A stretch of 64,000 bases of DNA from Atlanticothrix silvestris CENA357 (GTDB lineage: Bacteria > Cyanobacteriota > Cyanobacteriia > Cyanobacteriales > Nostocaceae), in the NCBI RefSeq assembly GCF_016056295.1, contig NZ_JAECZB010000097.1, positions 45,377-109,376 on the forward strand. Reading direction: 5' to 3'. The notes under the pieces are model-generated. The model worked only from the letters and a program-made list of their open reading frames with translations. It was not told the origin of the DNA and did no database searches. The position numbers and the translations under genes were made by a program. Each line of letters starts with the position of its first letter. Within the stretch, counting starts at the first letter, position 1. Below are positions 9,166-17,972 of this stretch, piece by piece.

Positions 9166-9234
9166 GGATGGGGTATTAGACCAAATTACAAAAAACAACA
9201 CTTCGACAAGCTCAGTGCATCGCTAACAACTGAC
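9166..9234. repeat. Dispersed repeat, inverted partner at 16201-16264
   Basis: The segment from GGGATGGGGTATTA through CTTCGACAAGCTCAGTGCAT to CGCTAACAAC reappears with few changes on the opposite strand at 16201-16264, about 7 kb away. It is a non-coding dispersed repeat. Confidence 0.7.
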
Positions 9235-9361
9235 AATTGACCACTGACACGCGCAGCGTAAATAAATCTTCAGATTGAAGCGATCGCACCAGAAATATTG
9301 AGGCATTCTGAAGTATCTTGATTTTGAGACATTAGTCAAAAATTTTAGAGTTGCAACATCC

Positions 9362-10144
9362 ATGTGCCAATTGCTGGGAATGAATTGCAATGTTCCAACT
9401 GATATTTGCTTTTCTTTTGAAGGGTTTTCTGCAAGAGGAGGCAAAACCGATCATCATAGTGACGGTTGGGGCATTGCTTTTTTTGAAGGAAAGGGTTGTC
9501 GGCTGTTTTTAGATGAAAAACCTGCAATTGCTTCACCGGTAGCAGAGTTAGTAAGGCGCTATCCCATCCACTCTACCCATGTGATTGCTCATATTCGCAA
9601 AGCTACCCAAGGTGAAGTTGCCCTTCACAACTGTCATCCTTTTCGCAGAGAACTTTGGGGAAGATATTGGGTATTTGCCCATAACGGCAATTTACCAGAC
9701 TTTGATCCAGAAAATCAGCGCTTTTTTCAACCAGTGGGAAATACCGATAGTGAAAAAGCATTTTGTGTGATTCTAGAAACCTTACGACGAAATTTTCCTG
9801 ACGGTAAGCCTACCCTAGAAAAACTGTATCCTGTTTTACGTAAAATAACAGAAAATCTCAACTCAATAGGTGATTTTAATTACTTACTTTCAGATGGGGA
9901 ACACTTCTTTGCCCATTGCTCAACAAAACTCAGCTATATTGTGCGTCAAGCGCCTTTTGCCGCTGCTCACTTGATTGATCAAGATATGACTGTGGATTTT
10001 CAAGAGGTAACTACTGAGCGCGATCGCGTTGCTGTTATTGCTACTACTCCCCTCACAGACAACGAAGTTTGGACACAAATTCCACCAGGAGATTTGCTCG
10101 TATTTCAGAATGGTTTTCCCTTGAGCATAGATGAGCGCTCTTAA
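9362..10144 (+). CDS. Class II glutamine amidotransferase (YafJ-like)
   Basis: 260-residue Ntn-hydrolase fold protein. Cys2, right after the initiator methionine (MCQLLG), is the expected nucleophile of class II glutamine amidotransferases. SDGWGIAF, HIRKAT (arginine binding the glutamine carboxylate) and AHNGNL (oxyanion asparagine and glycine) are the family's active-site blocks. It has no synthase domain, so it belongs to the stand-alone YafJ/EgtC-like group with unknown acceptor. No ergothioneine genes lie near. The gene stands alone between repeat-bearing spacers. Confidence 0.88.
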   Translation: MCQLLGMNCNVPTDICFSFEGFSARGGKTDHHSDGWGIAFFEGKGCRLFLDEKPAIASPVAELVRRYPIHSTHVIAHIRKATQGEVALHNCHPFRRELWGRYWVFAHNGNLPDFDPENQRFFQPVGNTDSEKAFCVILETLRRNFPDGKPTLEKLYPVLRKITENLNSIGDFNYLLSDGEHFFAHCSTKLSYIVRQAPFAAAHLIDQDMTVDFQEVTTERDRVAVIATTPLTDNEVWTQIPPGDLLVFQNGFPLSIDERS

Positions 10145-10173
10145 TTCGTAATTCGTAATTCGTAATTCGTAAT
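10145..10173. repeat. ATTCGTA tandem heptamers
   Basis: Four tandem ATTCGTA units start directly after the stop codon of the amidotransferase gene. This is another STRR class. Confidence 0.75.
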
Positions 10174-10203
10174 GACGCTCTGATGACGCTTTAACGTTTT
10201 AAC

Positions 10204-10237
10204 TAAACCTAGAGGCAGTCTCGAAAAACTAGGTTTA
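10204..10237 (+). terminator. Inverted repeat upstream of sbpA
   Basis: TAAACCTAG (10204-10212) pairs with CTAGGTTTA (10229-10237), a perfect 9-bp stem with a 16-base loop, 180 bases before the sbpA start. It is followed by A-rich, not T-rich, sequence. It could end the upstream transcript or be a regulator site for the sulfate operon. Confidence 0.35.
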
Positions 10238-10416
10238 AAAGCCAAATTTATTTAAAAGTATTTTTAATTGCCTCCAAAACTGTTAAAATCTCCATATTCT
10301 TGATAGAGAATATGATGTTTTGTATTTCTAATTAAAATACTTGCAACTATCTAGTAATATAAACACATATAACTGTATTCCCATCGACTAACCGCAGTTT
10401 TAGAGGAGGAAAAGGA

Positions 10417-11550
10417 ATGGCTTTGTGGCAACGTCCACTGAGAAGTTTACAAGCAAATTGGTTCAGGTTAAATTCGCTTAAAGGTTTGGTGTCGCTCTTT
10501 TTGGTAGGAGCAGTCTTGAGTGTAGCGCTAGCCGCCTGCTCTGGTGGAAATGTCAGTAGTTCTAATTCTACCGCCCAAACCCCAGGAGCTAGTCCTGTGT
10601 CCGCTAAAAAGCAGAATGTTGAATTAACCTTAGTTTCTTTTGCTGTTACCAAAGCAGCCCACGAAGCCATCATTCCCAAGTTTGTAGAAAAGTGGAAGCA
10701 GGAACATAACCAAACTGTCACCTTCAACCAAAGCTATGGCGGTTCTGGTTCTCAAACTCGTGCCGTCATCGATGGTTTACAGGCAGATATTGTTCACTTG
10801 GCACTGGGATTAGACACCCAAAAGATTGAAAAGGCTGGACTGATTCAGCCAGGATGGGAGAAAAAAGTACCTAATAATGGCATTGTTTCCAAGTCGGTTG
10901 CAGCAATAGTTACTCGTTCAGGAAATCCCAAAGGCATAAAAACTTGGGCGGACTTAGAGAACGATCAAGTAAAACTTATTACCGCCGACCCCAAAACATC
11001 AGGCATTGCTCGCTGGAACTTTTTAGCTCTATGGAATTCTGCGATTAAAACTGGGGATGATGAAGCTAAAGCGACCGAATTTGTGACTAAAATCTATAAC
11101 AATGTACCTGTTTTGACAAAAGATGCCCGTGAGGCAACTGATGCATTTTTCAAGCAGGGTCAAGGTGATGCCTTGATTAACTATGAAAATGAAATTATTT
11201 TTGCTCAACAAAAGGGCGAAAAGATTGATTATGTCGTTCCTGATATCAACATTTCTATCGACAATCCCGTCGCTGTGATAGACAAGAATGTTGATGAGCA
11301 CGGTACACGCGAAGTTGCTGAAGCATTCGTTCAATACCTATACACTCCAGAAGCACAGCAGGAGTTTGCTAACTGGGGATTCCGCCCAGTGAATGAAACA
11401 GTAGCCCAAACAAAGGAAGTTAGCGATAAGTATCCCAAGGTTAAAACTTTAGGTACTGTTCAAAACTACGGTGGTTGGGACGTGGTTCAGAATAAGTTCT
11501 TCGCTGATGGCGCTCTTTTTGATCAAATTCAAGCCCAAAAGAAACGTTAA
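10417..11550 (+). CDS. sbpA: Sulfate-binding lipoprotein of sulfate ABC transporter
   Basis: 377 residues, periplasmic binding protein for sulfate/thiosulfate uptake. It has an N-terminal signal with lipobox LAAC (Cys41), then the mature domain with the sulfate-binding signature YGGSGSQTRAVIDGLQADIV. Further family blocks are TADPKTSGIARWNFLALW and the C-terminal YGGWDVVQNKFFADGALFDQI. The start ATG 10417 has a strong GAGGAGGAAAAGGA ribosome site. It is first of three genes, with cysT 85 bases later. Expression is expected to rise under sulfur starvation, but I could not identify the regulator site. Confidence 0.95.
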   Translation: MALWQRPLRSLQANWFRLNSLKGLVSLFLVGAVLSVALAACSGGNVSSSNSTAQTPGASPVSAKKQNVELTLVSFAVTKAAHEAIIPKFVEKWKQEHNQTVTFNQSYGGSGSQTRAVIDGLQADIVHLALGLDTQKIEKAGLIQPGWEKKVPNNGIVSKSVAAIVTRSGNPKGIKTWADLENDQVKLITADPKTSGIARWNFLALWNSAIKTGDDEAKATEFVTKIYNNVPVLTKDAREATDAFFKQGQGDALINYENEIIFAQQKGEKIDYVVPDINISIDNPVAVIDKNVDEHGTREVAEAFVQYLYTPEAQQEFANWGFRPVNETVAQTKEVSDKYPKVKTLGTVQNYGGWDVVQNKFFADGALFDQIQAQKKR

Positions 11551-11635
11551 TTAGTCAACAGTCAATGGTAAGCCGAGGCGTTGTCTCACTACTGACAAAA
11601 ACTTCCTGAAAATTTAAAATTTTGTATTTCTGAAT

Positions 11636-12505
11636 ATGACTCTATCTCCTTCTGTAGAAGTTAACACTAAAACTCCTGCCTGGAAGAATTTTCTCAATCA
11701 ATTGCGGCGAGTTCCTTGGACATGGCGAATTACCTTGGGATATCTGACAGTAATGTTATTTCTCCCTATTGCTGCGATGTTCCTAAAAGCTAGTACGGAA
11801 CCTCCTGCTAAGTTTTGGGAAATTGCCACTAGTGAGATTGCCTTGGCAACATACAATGTCACCTTTGTCACATCATTGGGCGCTGCCTTTCTCAATGGTA
11901 TTTTTGGGACTCTAATTGCTTGGGTTTTGGTTCGCTATGACTTTCCGTTGAAACGTGTGATTGATGCCACCGTAGATTTACCTTTTGCTCTACCAACTTC
12001 AGTCGCAGGACTAACGCTGGCGACAGTTTACAGTAATAACGGTTGGATTGGTTCGCTATTAGAACCACTGGGAATTAAAGTATCTTTTACTCGTTTGGGA
12101 GTAGGGGTAGCAATGATCTTTATCTCACTACCTTTTGTGGTGAGGACTGTACAACCCGTGCTTCAAGAAATGGAACATGAAATAGAAGAAGCCTCTTGGT
12201 GTTTGGGTGCTTCGCAATGGCAGACTTTCTGGAAGGTAATTTTGCCGCCTTTATTTCCCACAATTTTGACTGGTGTGGCTTTGGGTTTCTCCCGTGCAGT
12301 GGGTGAGTATGGCTCAACTGTGATCATCTCTTCCAATACACCTTTTCAAGATTTGATTGCACCTGTGCTAATTTTTCAACGTTTGGAGCAGTATGACTAC
12401 TCTGGCGCAACTGTAATTGGCATAGTTCTACTGACAATTTCGTTAGTGTTGCTGCTCGCAATTAATTTTTTACAAGCATGGGCTAGAAGATATGACAGTA
12501 AATAA
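11636..12505 (+). CDS. cysT: Sulfate ABC transporter permease CysT
   Basis: 289-residue inner-membrane permease with about six hydrophobic segments. The ABC-permease EAA loop [21 protein letters not shown] couples to the ATPase. ATTPase-facing and channel features such as [19 protein letters not shown] match the CysT/CysU family. It overlaps cysW by 14 bases, consistent with translational coupling. The ATP-binding subunit CysA is not encoded in the window. Confidence 0.95.
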   Translation: MTLSPSVEVNTKTPAWKNFLNQLRRVPWTWRITLGYLTVMLFLPIAAMFLKASTEPPAKFWEIATSEIALATYNVTFVTSLGAAFLNGIFGTLIAWVLVRYDFPLKRVIDATVDLPFALPTSVAGLTLATVYSNNGWIGSLLEPLGIKVSFTRLGVGVAMIFISLPFVVRTVQPVLQEMEHEIEEASWCLGASQWQTFWKVILPPLFPTILTGVALGFSRAVGEYGSTVIISSNTPFQDLIAPVLIFQRLEQYDYSGATVIGIVLLTISLVLLLAINFLQAWARRYDSK

Positions 12506-13367
12506 GCCAAAAATTCACTCATCTGGGTCTAGTGCAGGTCAAGCCAGCTTAAAACAGCAGAAAAGTTGGGTTCCAACGGTTTTGATTGGTGTAGCGATCG
12601 CTTATTTAGTTCTGGTTCAATATATCCCTGCGATCAACGTTTTTGTCCAAGCCTTTAGCAAGGGGATTGGCCCGTTTTTGGCCAACCTGAGCCGACCTGC
12701 TTTTCTTCATGCAGCTTGGCTGACACTATTACTGGCATTAATTGCTGTACCTTTAAATACAGTCTTTGGACTATGTGCAGCCTGGGCGATCGCTCGTCAT
12801 AAGTTCCCCGGACGCGCCATAGTTCTGAGCATTATTGACCTACCTTTTTCTATTTCACCCGTAGTTGCAGGGTTGATGCTTGTACTACTCTACGGTCGGC
12901 AAGGATGGTTTGGCCCTTGGCTCCAAGCACATGACATCCAGATTATCTTTGCTTTTCCAGGTATGGTGCTGGCTACGGCATTTGTGAGTATGCCCTTTGT
13001 CGCGCGAGAAGTTATTCCAGTCCTAGAGGAATTTGGCAAAGATCAAGAAGAAGCCGCCAGAACCTTAGGTGCTAATGATTGGCAAATATTTTGGCGCGTC
13101 ACCCTGCCCAGTATCCGTTGGGGCTTGCTCTATGGTTTAATTTTGACTAACGCCAGAGCAATGGGTGAATTTGGGGCAGTTTCAGTCGTAGCAGGTAACA
13201 TTGCTGGCAAAACGCAGAGTTTACCACTGTTTGTAGAGGACGCTTACAAACAATATGAAACTGAAGCTGCCTTCTCGGCTGCTGTACTGTTAGCGATGCT
13301 AGCAGTAGTTACATTGCTGCTGAAGGAGATTTTGGAACGTAAAACCCGTATTAAAGATGTTGAATAA
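12492..13367 (+). CDS. cysW: Sulfate ABC transporter permease CysW
   Basis: 291-residue second membrane subunit of the sulfate importer, paired with CysT. The EAA loop reads [21 protein letters not shown]. Conserved family segments include [38 protein letters not shown] and the loop [22 protein letters not shown] typical of CysW. Last gene of sbpA-cysT-cysW; a 619-base non-coding stretch follows instead of cysA. Confidence 0.95.
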   Translation: MTVNKPKIHSSGSSAGQASLKQQKSWVPTVLIGVAIAYLVLVQYIPAINVFVQAFSKGIGPFLANLSRPAFLHAAWLTLLLALIAVPLNTVFGLCAAWAIARHKFPGRAIVLSIIDLPFSISPVVAGLMLVLLYGRQGWFGPWLQAHDIQIIFAFPGMVLATAFVSMPFVAREVIPVLEEFGKDQEEAARTLGANDWQIFWRVTLPSIRWGLLYGLILTNARAMGEFGAVSVVAGNIAGKTQSLPLFVEDAYKQYETEAAFSAAVLLAMLAVVTLLLKEILERKTRIKDVE

Positions 13368-13432
13368 GTGAGGGCATGGAACATAGGGTATGGTAAACAA
13401 CAAAGATTAATGCCCAATACCAAAACATGTTC

Positions 13433-13478
13433 ACTAGTGCAGGCTGGTGAAAACAACTATCCGCCTTCTTGCACTAGT
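13433..13478 (+). terminator. Inverted repeat downstream of cysW
   Basis: ACTAGTGCA (13433-13441) is perfectly complementary to TGCACTAGT (13470-13478), with AGG/CCT able to extend the pairing inside. It starts 66 bases after the cysW stop. No T-run follows, so it may be a transcript-end stabiliser rather than a classical terminator. Confidence 0.4.
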
Positions 13479-13641
13479 ACCACAATACATAAATAAAGTT
13501 GTAATTAAAAATGAGAATCAATACAAATCTTTTTTTGAAAACCTTTACTACGAGTTCTCAAGCACTGAGTACAAATTGCAAATATATTGGAAATTTAATT
13601 TTGCTTGGCTAAATCACACTTTCGGTAGACGATTTAAAAGT

Positions 13642-13672
13642 CTACTTATGTAGTATACTATCTTATAAGTAG
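13642..13672. repeat. Nested palindromes
   Basis: CTACTTAT (13642-13649) pairs with ATAAGTAG (13665-13672); inside lies the 10-base palindrome TAGTATACTA (13651-13660). The nested symmetry suggests a dimeric-protein binding site or a small cruciform. No partner protein is evident. Confidence 0.45.
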
Positions 13673-13986
13673 TATAATCAAAATTATTAGAGTCTTCTAA
13701 AATATAGTTGCACCTGCGAATTTCTACTTGACTCAAAGATTTTTGTATAAAAATGTATTTTAACAGCGGGTTTGTCTGAGATTATTTTTAGATATTTTTG
13801 ATGTTTAGCATCAATCAATTTATCACCTGCTCCAATTCATTTTTAATTCATATTACAATTCAACTCCATAGACACCTGTTTTTTTGTTAGTATTCAAAAA
13901 AACCCATACATACAGTTACCGTTCAATTGTTGTTTGTCAGTAGCTGTAAAAAACTGTAACAAAAGGGATAAAGCACCTGAGGTTGA

Positions 13987-14445
13987 ATGTCTGATTTTTT
14001 CCAAGGAAATTTCCCATTAAAATCCGTATCAGTGATCAAGAGTGCGCCCAAAAGCCCAGAGGCTGAGACCGAGGTGAGTGGAAATTTAGCTATAACCATA
14101 GCCGAAGCTGCATCAGACCGCAAAGCAGGCGAAATTCTAGTGCTAAGGGTAGCTGACGTATCTTACCTAGCAGATTACTTTGTGATGATGACTGGCTATT
14201 CCAGAGCGCAAGTCAGGGCGATCGCTGAAGCAATCGAAGCAAAAGTAGAGAATGAGTGGCATCGTCGTCCTTTGCGGATAGAAGGAAAGTCCGAGGGAAG
14301 TTGGGTGCTACAAGACTACGGCGACGTGATCGTTCACATCATGATGCCAAAGGAACGAGAGTTTTATAATTTAGAAGCGTTCTGGATTCATGCAGAACGT
14401 ATTTCCCTTCCAGAATCTGATGAGGGTGGGGGTAAGCCAAAATGA
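13987..14445 (+). CDS. rsfS: Ribosomal silencing factor RsfS (Iojap)
   Basis: 152 residues. RsfS binds ribosomal protein L14 on the large subunit and blocks subunit joining under starvation. Family blocks visible: ILVLRVADVSYLADYFVMMTG, SRAQVRAIAEAIEAKV, and WVLQDYGDVIVHIMMPKEREFYNLEAFW. An N-terminal extension of about 35 residues precedes the domain; internal starts are possible. The stop overlaps the start of the next gene (ATGA), indicating coupling with the Ycf36-like gene. Confidence 0.93.
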   Translation: MSDFFQGNFPLKSVSVIKSAPKSPEAETEVSGNLAITIAEAASDRKAGEILVLRVADVSYLADYFVMMTGYSRAQVRAIAEAIEAKVENEWHRRPLRIEGKSEGSWVLQDYGDVIVHIMMPKEREFYNLEAFWIHAERISLPESDEGGGKPK

Positions 14446-14942
14446 TTAGGTCTTCGGTTTCTAATTGCCCAGTTCCCATAGACCAACAACCACTTAATGA
14501 GTATGAAGAATTAAAAGCCTCCTGGCTATTTCGTGATTGCACCTTAAACTTGCAGGAGTATATCACAAAAATGGCCTGGATTTGGGGTTTATCATGGCTG
14601 GTGGCAGGGCCTGTCGCAGCAGCAAGTTTTTCCCCAAACAAATATTTCGCTCATTTTCTTCTCTGCGGAGCAGCCGGAGCGAGTGTAGGGGTATTGCTAA
14701 GTTTAACGCGATTGTATTTAGGCTGGCTTTATGTGCGCGATCGCTTGTACAGTACAACTGTATTTTATGAAGAATCAGGCTGGTATGACGGTCAAACCTG
14801 GATTAAGCCGCAAGAAGTGCTAACCCGCGATCGCTTGATTGTGACATACGACATCAAACCAATTTTACAGCGACTACAATTTACCTTTGCTGGCTTGGCT
14901 GGATTGTTGGTTATTGGTACTATAGTTTGGCATTTGTTTTAA
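14442..14942 (+). CDS. CGLD27/Ycf36 family membrane protein (DUF1230)
   Basis: 166 residues, conserved in cyanobacteria, algae and plants (chloroplast Ycf36, CGLD27). It has three to four hydrophobic segments (AWIWGLSWLVAGPVAAASF, FLLCGAAGASVGVLLSLTRLY, and the C-terminal FAGLAGLLVIGTIVWHLF). Between them lies the family block YVRDRLYSTTVFYEESGWYDG followed by W-KP and LTRDRLI. In plants the family is linked to photo-oxidative stress and iron; the molecular role is unknown. It overlaps rsfS by 4 bases, so both are probably translated from one mRNA. Confidence 0.88.
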   Translation: MIRSSVSNCPVPIDQQPLNEYEELKASWLFRDCTLNLQEYITKMAWIWGLSWLVAGPVAAASFSPNKYFAHFLLCGAAGASVGVLLSLTRLYLGWLYVRDRLYSTTVFYEESGWYDGQTWIKPQEVLTRDRLIVTYDIKPILQRLQFTFAGLAGLLVIGTIVWHLF

Positions 14943-14943
14943 A

Positions 14944-15007
14944 TGGTTAGTTGTCAGTTGTCAGTTGCCAGTAGTACAAACTACTGACCACTGACCACTG
15001 ACCACTG
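14944..15007. repeat. STRR heptamers forming a hairpin upstream of the asparaginase gene
   Basis: Units of the GTCAGTT type (14950-14970) are followed by units of the complementary TGACCAC type (14984-15007), separated by GTAGTACAAACTAC. The two halves can pair imperfectly. The centre matches GTA-N8-TAC (14971-14984), the NtcA consensus, but in repeat DNA this may be chance. Confidence 0.6.
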
Positions 15008-15039
15008 AAAATTCATAAAAAAGAGATAAATATTAACCC

Positions 15040-15993
15040 ATGACAATGGGAAAACGAACTCAAGCCACAGCACTGGAAGTCCGGCTGCTAAGAGAAGGCA
15101 TTATTGAATCGAGGCATATAGTCCACGCTGTTGTATGCGATGAACGGGGGCGGGTTCTTACCGTTGCCGGAAACTCTGAAACTGCTGCATTTGTCCGTTC
15201 CGCGCTCAAACCATTTCAGGCACTCGCAGTTACCACCACAGGTACTTTGGAACGGTACAACCTCAGCGATCGCGATTTGGCAATTATCACAGGTTCCCAT
15301 CAAGCTACAATCGAGCAAGTACGACAAGTTTTTAACATCCTTTGGCGCGCCGATCTTGACCCGACAGTACTTCAATGTCCTATTCCTCCAAGTAAACGGA
15401 GTGCTTTAGAATACAATTGCTCTGGTAAACACGCAGGAATGTTAGCTGTTTGTCAACAACGCCGTTGGCCTTTAAATAACTATTTAGATCGCAAGCACCC
15501 AATCCAGCAATTGATTTTAGGGAAAGTAGCAGAATTGCTGCGAATGCCAGCGGAGGAATTTATCAGCGCTCATGACGACTGCGGCGCACCAACTTATTTA
15601 ATGCAACTTGGTCAGATGGCTTCTTTATATGCCCTGCTAGCCTCTAGCACTAATTTAGATATGGAGCGCATCGTCCGGGCAATGACTCATCATCCGGCTA
15701 TGGTAGCAGGAGAAGGAGAATTTGATACAGAACTCATGCGTTTAACTCCAGGGGAACTGGTAAGTAAGGCTGGAGCCGAAGGAGTGCAATGTATTGGCAG
15801 ACTTGGCGAAGGCATGGGATTGGCTATTAAAGTCATGGATGGGGCAAAAAGGGCAAAGTATGCCGTTGCTATCCACTTGCTTCAGCAAATGGGTTGGATT
15901 ACTCCTAGCGCCGCAGAAAGTCTGTCAGAAAAGTTTATGGCTTTGGGTAAATACAAGCGTTTAGAAGTAGTTGGAGAATTATCATTTTTATAG
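15040..15993 (+). CDS. L-asparaginase (asparaginase II family)
   Basis: 317 residues, member of the asparaginase II family (Rhizobium AnsA type), expected to hydrolyse asparagine to aspartate and ammonia. Visible blocks: VRSALKPFQALAV, the SHQATIEQ segment, YNCSGKHAGMLAVC, SAHDDCGAPTYLM, and the late glycine-rich GLAIKVMDGAKRAK. The conserved Ser/Lys/Cys residues in NCSGKH and DDCGAP fit the zinc-dependent catalytic centre reported for the family. Two starts are possible (15040, 15046). It follows the rsfS-Ycf36 pair on the same strand after a 97-base STRR spacer. Confidence 0.88.
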   Translation: MTMGKRTQATALEVRLLREGIIESRHIVHAVVCDERGRVLTVAGNSETAAFVRSALKPFQALAVTTTGTLERYNLSDRDLAIITGSHQATIEQVRQVFNILWRADLDPTVLQCPIPPSKRSALEYNCSGKHAGMLAVCQQRRWPLNNYLDRKHPIQQLILGKVAELLRMPAEEFISAHDDCGAPTYLMQLGQMASLYALLASSTNLDMERIVRAMTHHPAMVAGEGEFDTELMRLTPGELVSKAGAEGVQCIGRLGEGMGLAIKVMDGAKRAKYAVAIHLLQQMGWITPSAAESLSEKFMALGKYKRLEVVGELSFL

Positions 15994-16039
15994 TTGCCAA
16001 ATTTCTAAACTTGGGTTATACTTTAGAAGTCAAGAGCGA

Positions 16040-16116
<77 letters not shown>

Positions 16117-16123
16117 AATACAT

Positions 16124-16166
16124 AAAACAAACCCCTGCAATCCTTAAAGGTTGTGGGGTTTGTTTT
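16124..16166 (+). terminator. Strong terminator after tRNA-fMet
   Basis: A perfect 12-bp stem AAAACAAACCCC (16124-16135) / GGGGTTTGTTTT (16155-16166), with a further partly pairing interior, starts 7 bases after the CCA end. The A-rich/T-rich stem makes it usable in both directions. Confidence 0.85.
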
Positions 16167-16184
16167 ATTTACGCTACGCGGGTC

Positions 16185-16402
16185 AGTTGTCAATAGTTCA
16201 GTTGTCAGCGATGCACTGAGCTTGTCGAAGTGTTGTTTTGGATTTGGTTTAATACCCCATCCCCTTGTGGATGAATCACATCCTCAAAGAAAACTTCTGC
16301 GCCTGGAAACCGGGACGCACAATGCCAGTTCCCTCAAGTCGGTAGAATCGCCCACGAGACTCGCTCGACTTTTCGCTTTACTACTGACCACTGACCACTG
16401 AC
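16185..16402. repeat. Composite repeat block flanked by complementary STRRs
   Basis: GTCAGTTGTC-type heptamers at the left (about 16181-16209) and the complementary TGACCAC units at the right (about 16380-16402) bracket about 170 bases. The left part (16201-16264) is the inverted copy of 9166-9234. The right part (about 16265-16365) has a CTGGAAACCGGGACGCAC...GGTAGAATCGCCCACGAG pattern that recalls the 3' ends of IS200/IS605-type elements. No transposase is present. Confidence 0.5.
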
Positions 16403-16481
16403 AAAACTCTATCTCTTTTGGGTAGGGTTTTTAATTTTGATCTATTCTGGAATAGAAACCTTCCAAAAAGCGCGGAGAATC

Positions 16482-17927
16482 ATGGTTGTGAAGTTGCAGC
16501 GACCGATTTTGGTGGGAGGATTGGGACTATCCTTTTCCCTGTGGATTTTACAAAGTTGGCATCATTCAATAGTGCAGCTGAGTGAGTTTGGTTTATTTAG
16601 TGCCTTAGCTGTTGGTGGTGGTTTGTGGTTATTCCGGCAAAATCGCCCCAAAAATCATCTAGAGCAGCTAAATGGTATTGTTGTAGATCGGGTAACAGTA
16701 GAAACTGCGATCGCCAAAACTGAAGCCCTAATTAACCAACTAGCACAAGAAGCAGAAAATCATCCAGCCTTAGAAACTTTACGAGAACAAGTTGCCCAAC
16801 TGCTGTTGGAGTTAGACCGACAAGAAATTAAAGTGGGTGTTACTGGTGGTAAATCTGTTGGCAAAAGCACCTTAATTCAAGTGCTAAAGTCTAACTGGAG
16901 CAAAGAAATATCGCAGAAAGTTAGCTTTCAAGAAACAGCACCCTTATTTAGAGAAGCGGGTGAGAAGTCAGATACAGCGGCTTTGGCAGAAGTAAACAAA
17001 ACTGATTTTGTCCTGTTTCTTACCAATGGTGATTTAACAGACTCGGAATTTCAAACCTTACAACAGCTAAAGGCAGCAAGTCAGCCCACAACTTTGGTTT
17101 TCAATAAGCAAGACCAATATTTGGCAGATGAACGTGCTAGTGTCTTGCTGTCCTTAAAACAGCGGATGCCGGGAAATGTAGTTGCAACTGCGGCTTCTCC
17201 CATTCCTATTAAAGTACGGAAACATGAAGCTGATGGAGCAGTGCAAGAGTGGATGGAACAGCCAGCGCCAGATATCCAGCAGTTGACGCAGCAATTGAGT
17301 GAAGTTTTGGCACAGCAAGAAAAGCAGCTAGTTTGGGCAACTACCATGAGGAAGACCCTAGCGCTAAAAACTGAGGCGAAAAACTGTCTAAATAAAATCA
17401 GACGCGATCGCGCCACCCCAGTTATAGAACAATATCAATGGATAGCTGCTGCTGCTGCCTTTGCTAACCCAGTTCCAGCACTTGATATTTTGGCGACTGC
17501 GGCTATTAATGCTCAAATGGTGATGGATTTGGGTAATGTTTATCAGCAGAAGTTTTCTTTGGAACAGGCGCAAACTGTAGCTGGGACAATGGGAAGTTTG
17601 ATGCTGAAGCTGGGTTTAGTCGAACTTTCTACAAAAGCTGTTAGTACTGTCCTCAAAAGTAACGCCATCACCTTTGTCGCTGGTGGTGTTGTGCAGGGAG
17701 TGAGTGCTGCTTATCTCACTAGGGTTGCAGGGTTAAGTCTAGTCGAGTATTTTGAGCAGCAAGAAGTAGCCATAGATTCTGGTAATAATTTGAATTTAGA
17801 CAAGTTGCGGCAAACTTTGCAAAACGTCTTTCAGCGAAATCAGCAGATGGCTTTTTTGCAAAGTTTTGTTAAGCAAGGTGTGAAGCGTTTATTGCCAGAA
17901 ACACAGCAGGTTGAAGTTGTCAGATGA
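16482..17927 (+). CDS. P-loop GTPase with DUF697-like C-terminal membrane domain
   Basis: 481 residues from the ATG at 16482, preceded by GGAG. The frame also opens at a TTG 45 bases upstream without a ribosome site. Two hydrophobic N-terminal segments (about 9-25 and 37-51) suggest membrane attachment. A helical region follows, then the P-loop GVTGGKSVGKST (119-130) and the guanine motif NKQD (208-211). The C-terminal half is Ala-rich and helical (IAAAAAFANPVPALDILATAAI and later), matching the DUF697 region that follows Era-like GTPases. The function is unknown; plastid/cyanobacterial relatives are thought to act at membranes. Confidence 0.82.
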   Translation: MVVKLQRPILVGGLGLSFSLWILQSWHHSIVQLSEFGLFSALAVGGGLWLFRQNRPKNHLEQLNGIVVDRVTVETAIAKTEALINQLAQEAENHPALETLREQVAQLLLELDRQEIKVGVTGGKSVGKSTLIQVLKSNWSKEISQKVSFQETAPLFREAGEKSDTAALAEVNKTDFVLFLTNGDLTDSEFQTLQQLKAASQPTTLVFNKQDQYLADERASVLLSLKQRMPGNVVATAASPIPIKVRKHEADGAVQEWMEQPAPDIQQLTQQLSEVLAQQEKQLVWATTMRKTLALKTEAKNCLNKIRRDRATPVIEQYQWIAAAAAFANPVPALDILATAAINAQMVMDLGNVYQQKFSLEQAQTVAGTMGSLMLKLGLVELSTKAVSTVLKSNAITFVAGGVVQGVSAAYLTRVAGLSLVEYFEQQEVAIDSGNNLNLDKLRQTLQNVFQRNQQMAFLQSFVKQGVKRLLPETQQVEVVR

Positions 17928-17929
17928 CT

Positions 17930-17972
17930 TCGCGCAAAGGCGCTAAGAAAAACTTTGCGTCTTTGCATGGTT
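17930..17972. repeat. CGCAAAG-type dispersed repeat between convergent genes
   Basis: GCGCAAAGGCGCTAAG...CTTTGCGTCTTTGC forms an imperfect hairpin. The same GCGCAAAG/CTTTGCG arms make the terminator at 6609-6634. It lies at the truncation point of the 17943-18128 gene and may also terminate both converging transcripts. Confidence 0.6.

Larger units (their letters stand above)
8865..9361. other. Repeat-rich intergenic region
   Basis: 497 bases without a gene. It holds a weak hairpin just after mmsA (about 8868-8896), an STRR array (8899-8961), a GGTCTTGGGGGTTTCCCCC element (8989-9020) and one arm of a long dispersed inverted repeat (9166-9234). A 64-codon open frame inside (8985-9179) is made of repeat sequence and is not a gene. 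Confidence 0.7.
13368..13986. other. Non-coding stretch with two strong inverted repeats
   Basis: 619 AT-rich bases after cysW. A 68-codon open frame at 13447-13653 has no recognisable protein and spans the repeats, so I do not call it. Two hairpin-forming elements (13433-13478 and 13642-13672) are listed separately. Promoter sequences for rsfS should lie near the right end. Confidence 0.6.

Noticed and set aside
8985-9179. 64-codon frame
   Set aside because: Composed of dispersed repeats; peptide is low complexity and without a ribosome site.
13447-13653. 68-codon frame after cysW
   Set aside because: Spans hairpin arms, AT-rich, no protein resemblance.
16153-16401. 82-codon frame after the tRNA terminator
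   Set aside because: Entirely repeat sequence, including the inverted copy of 9166-9234.
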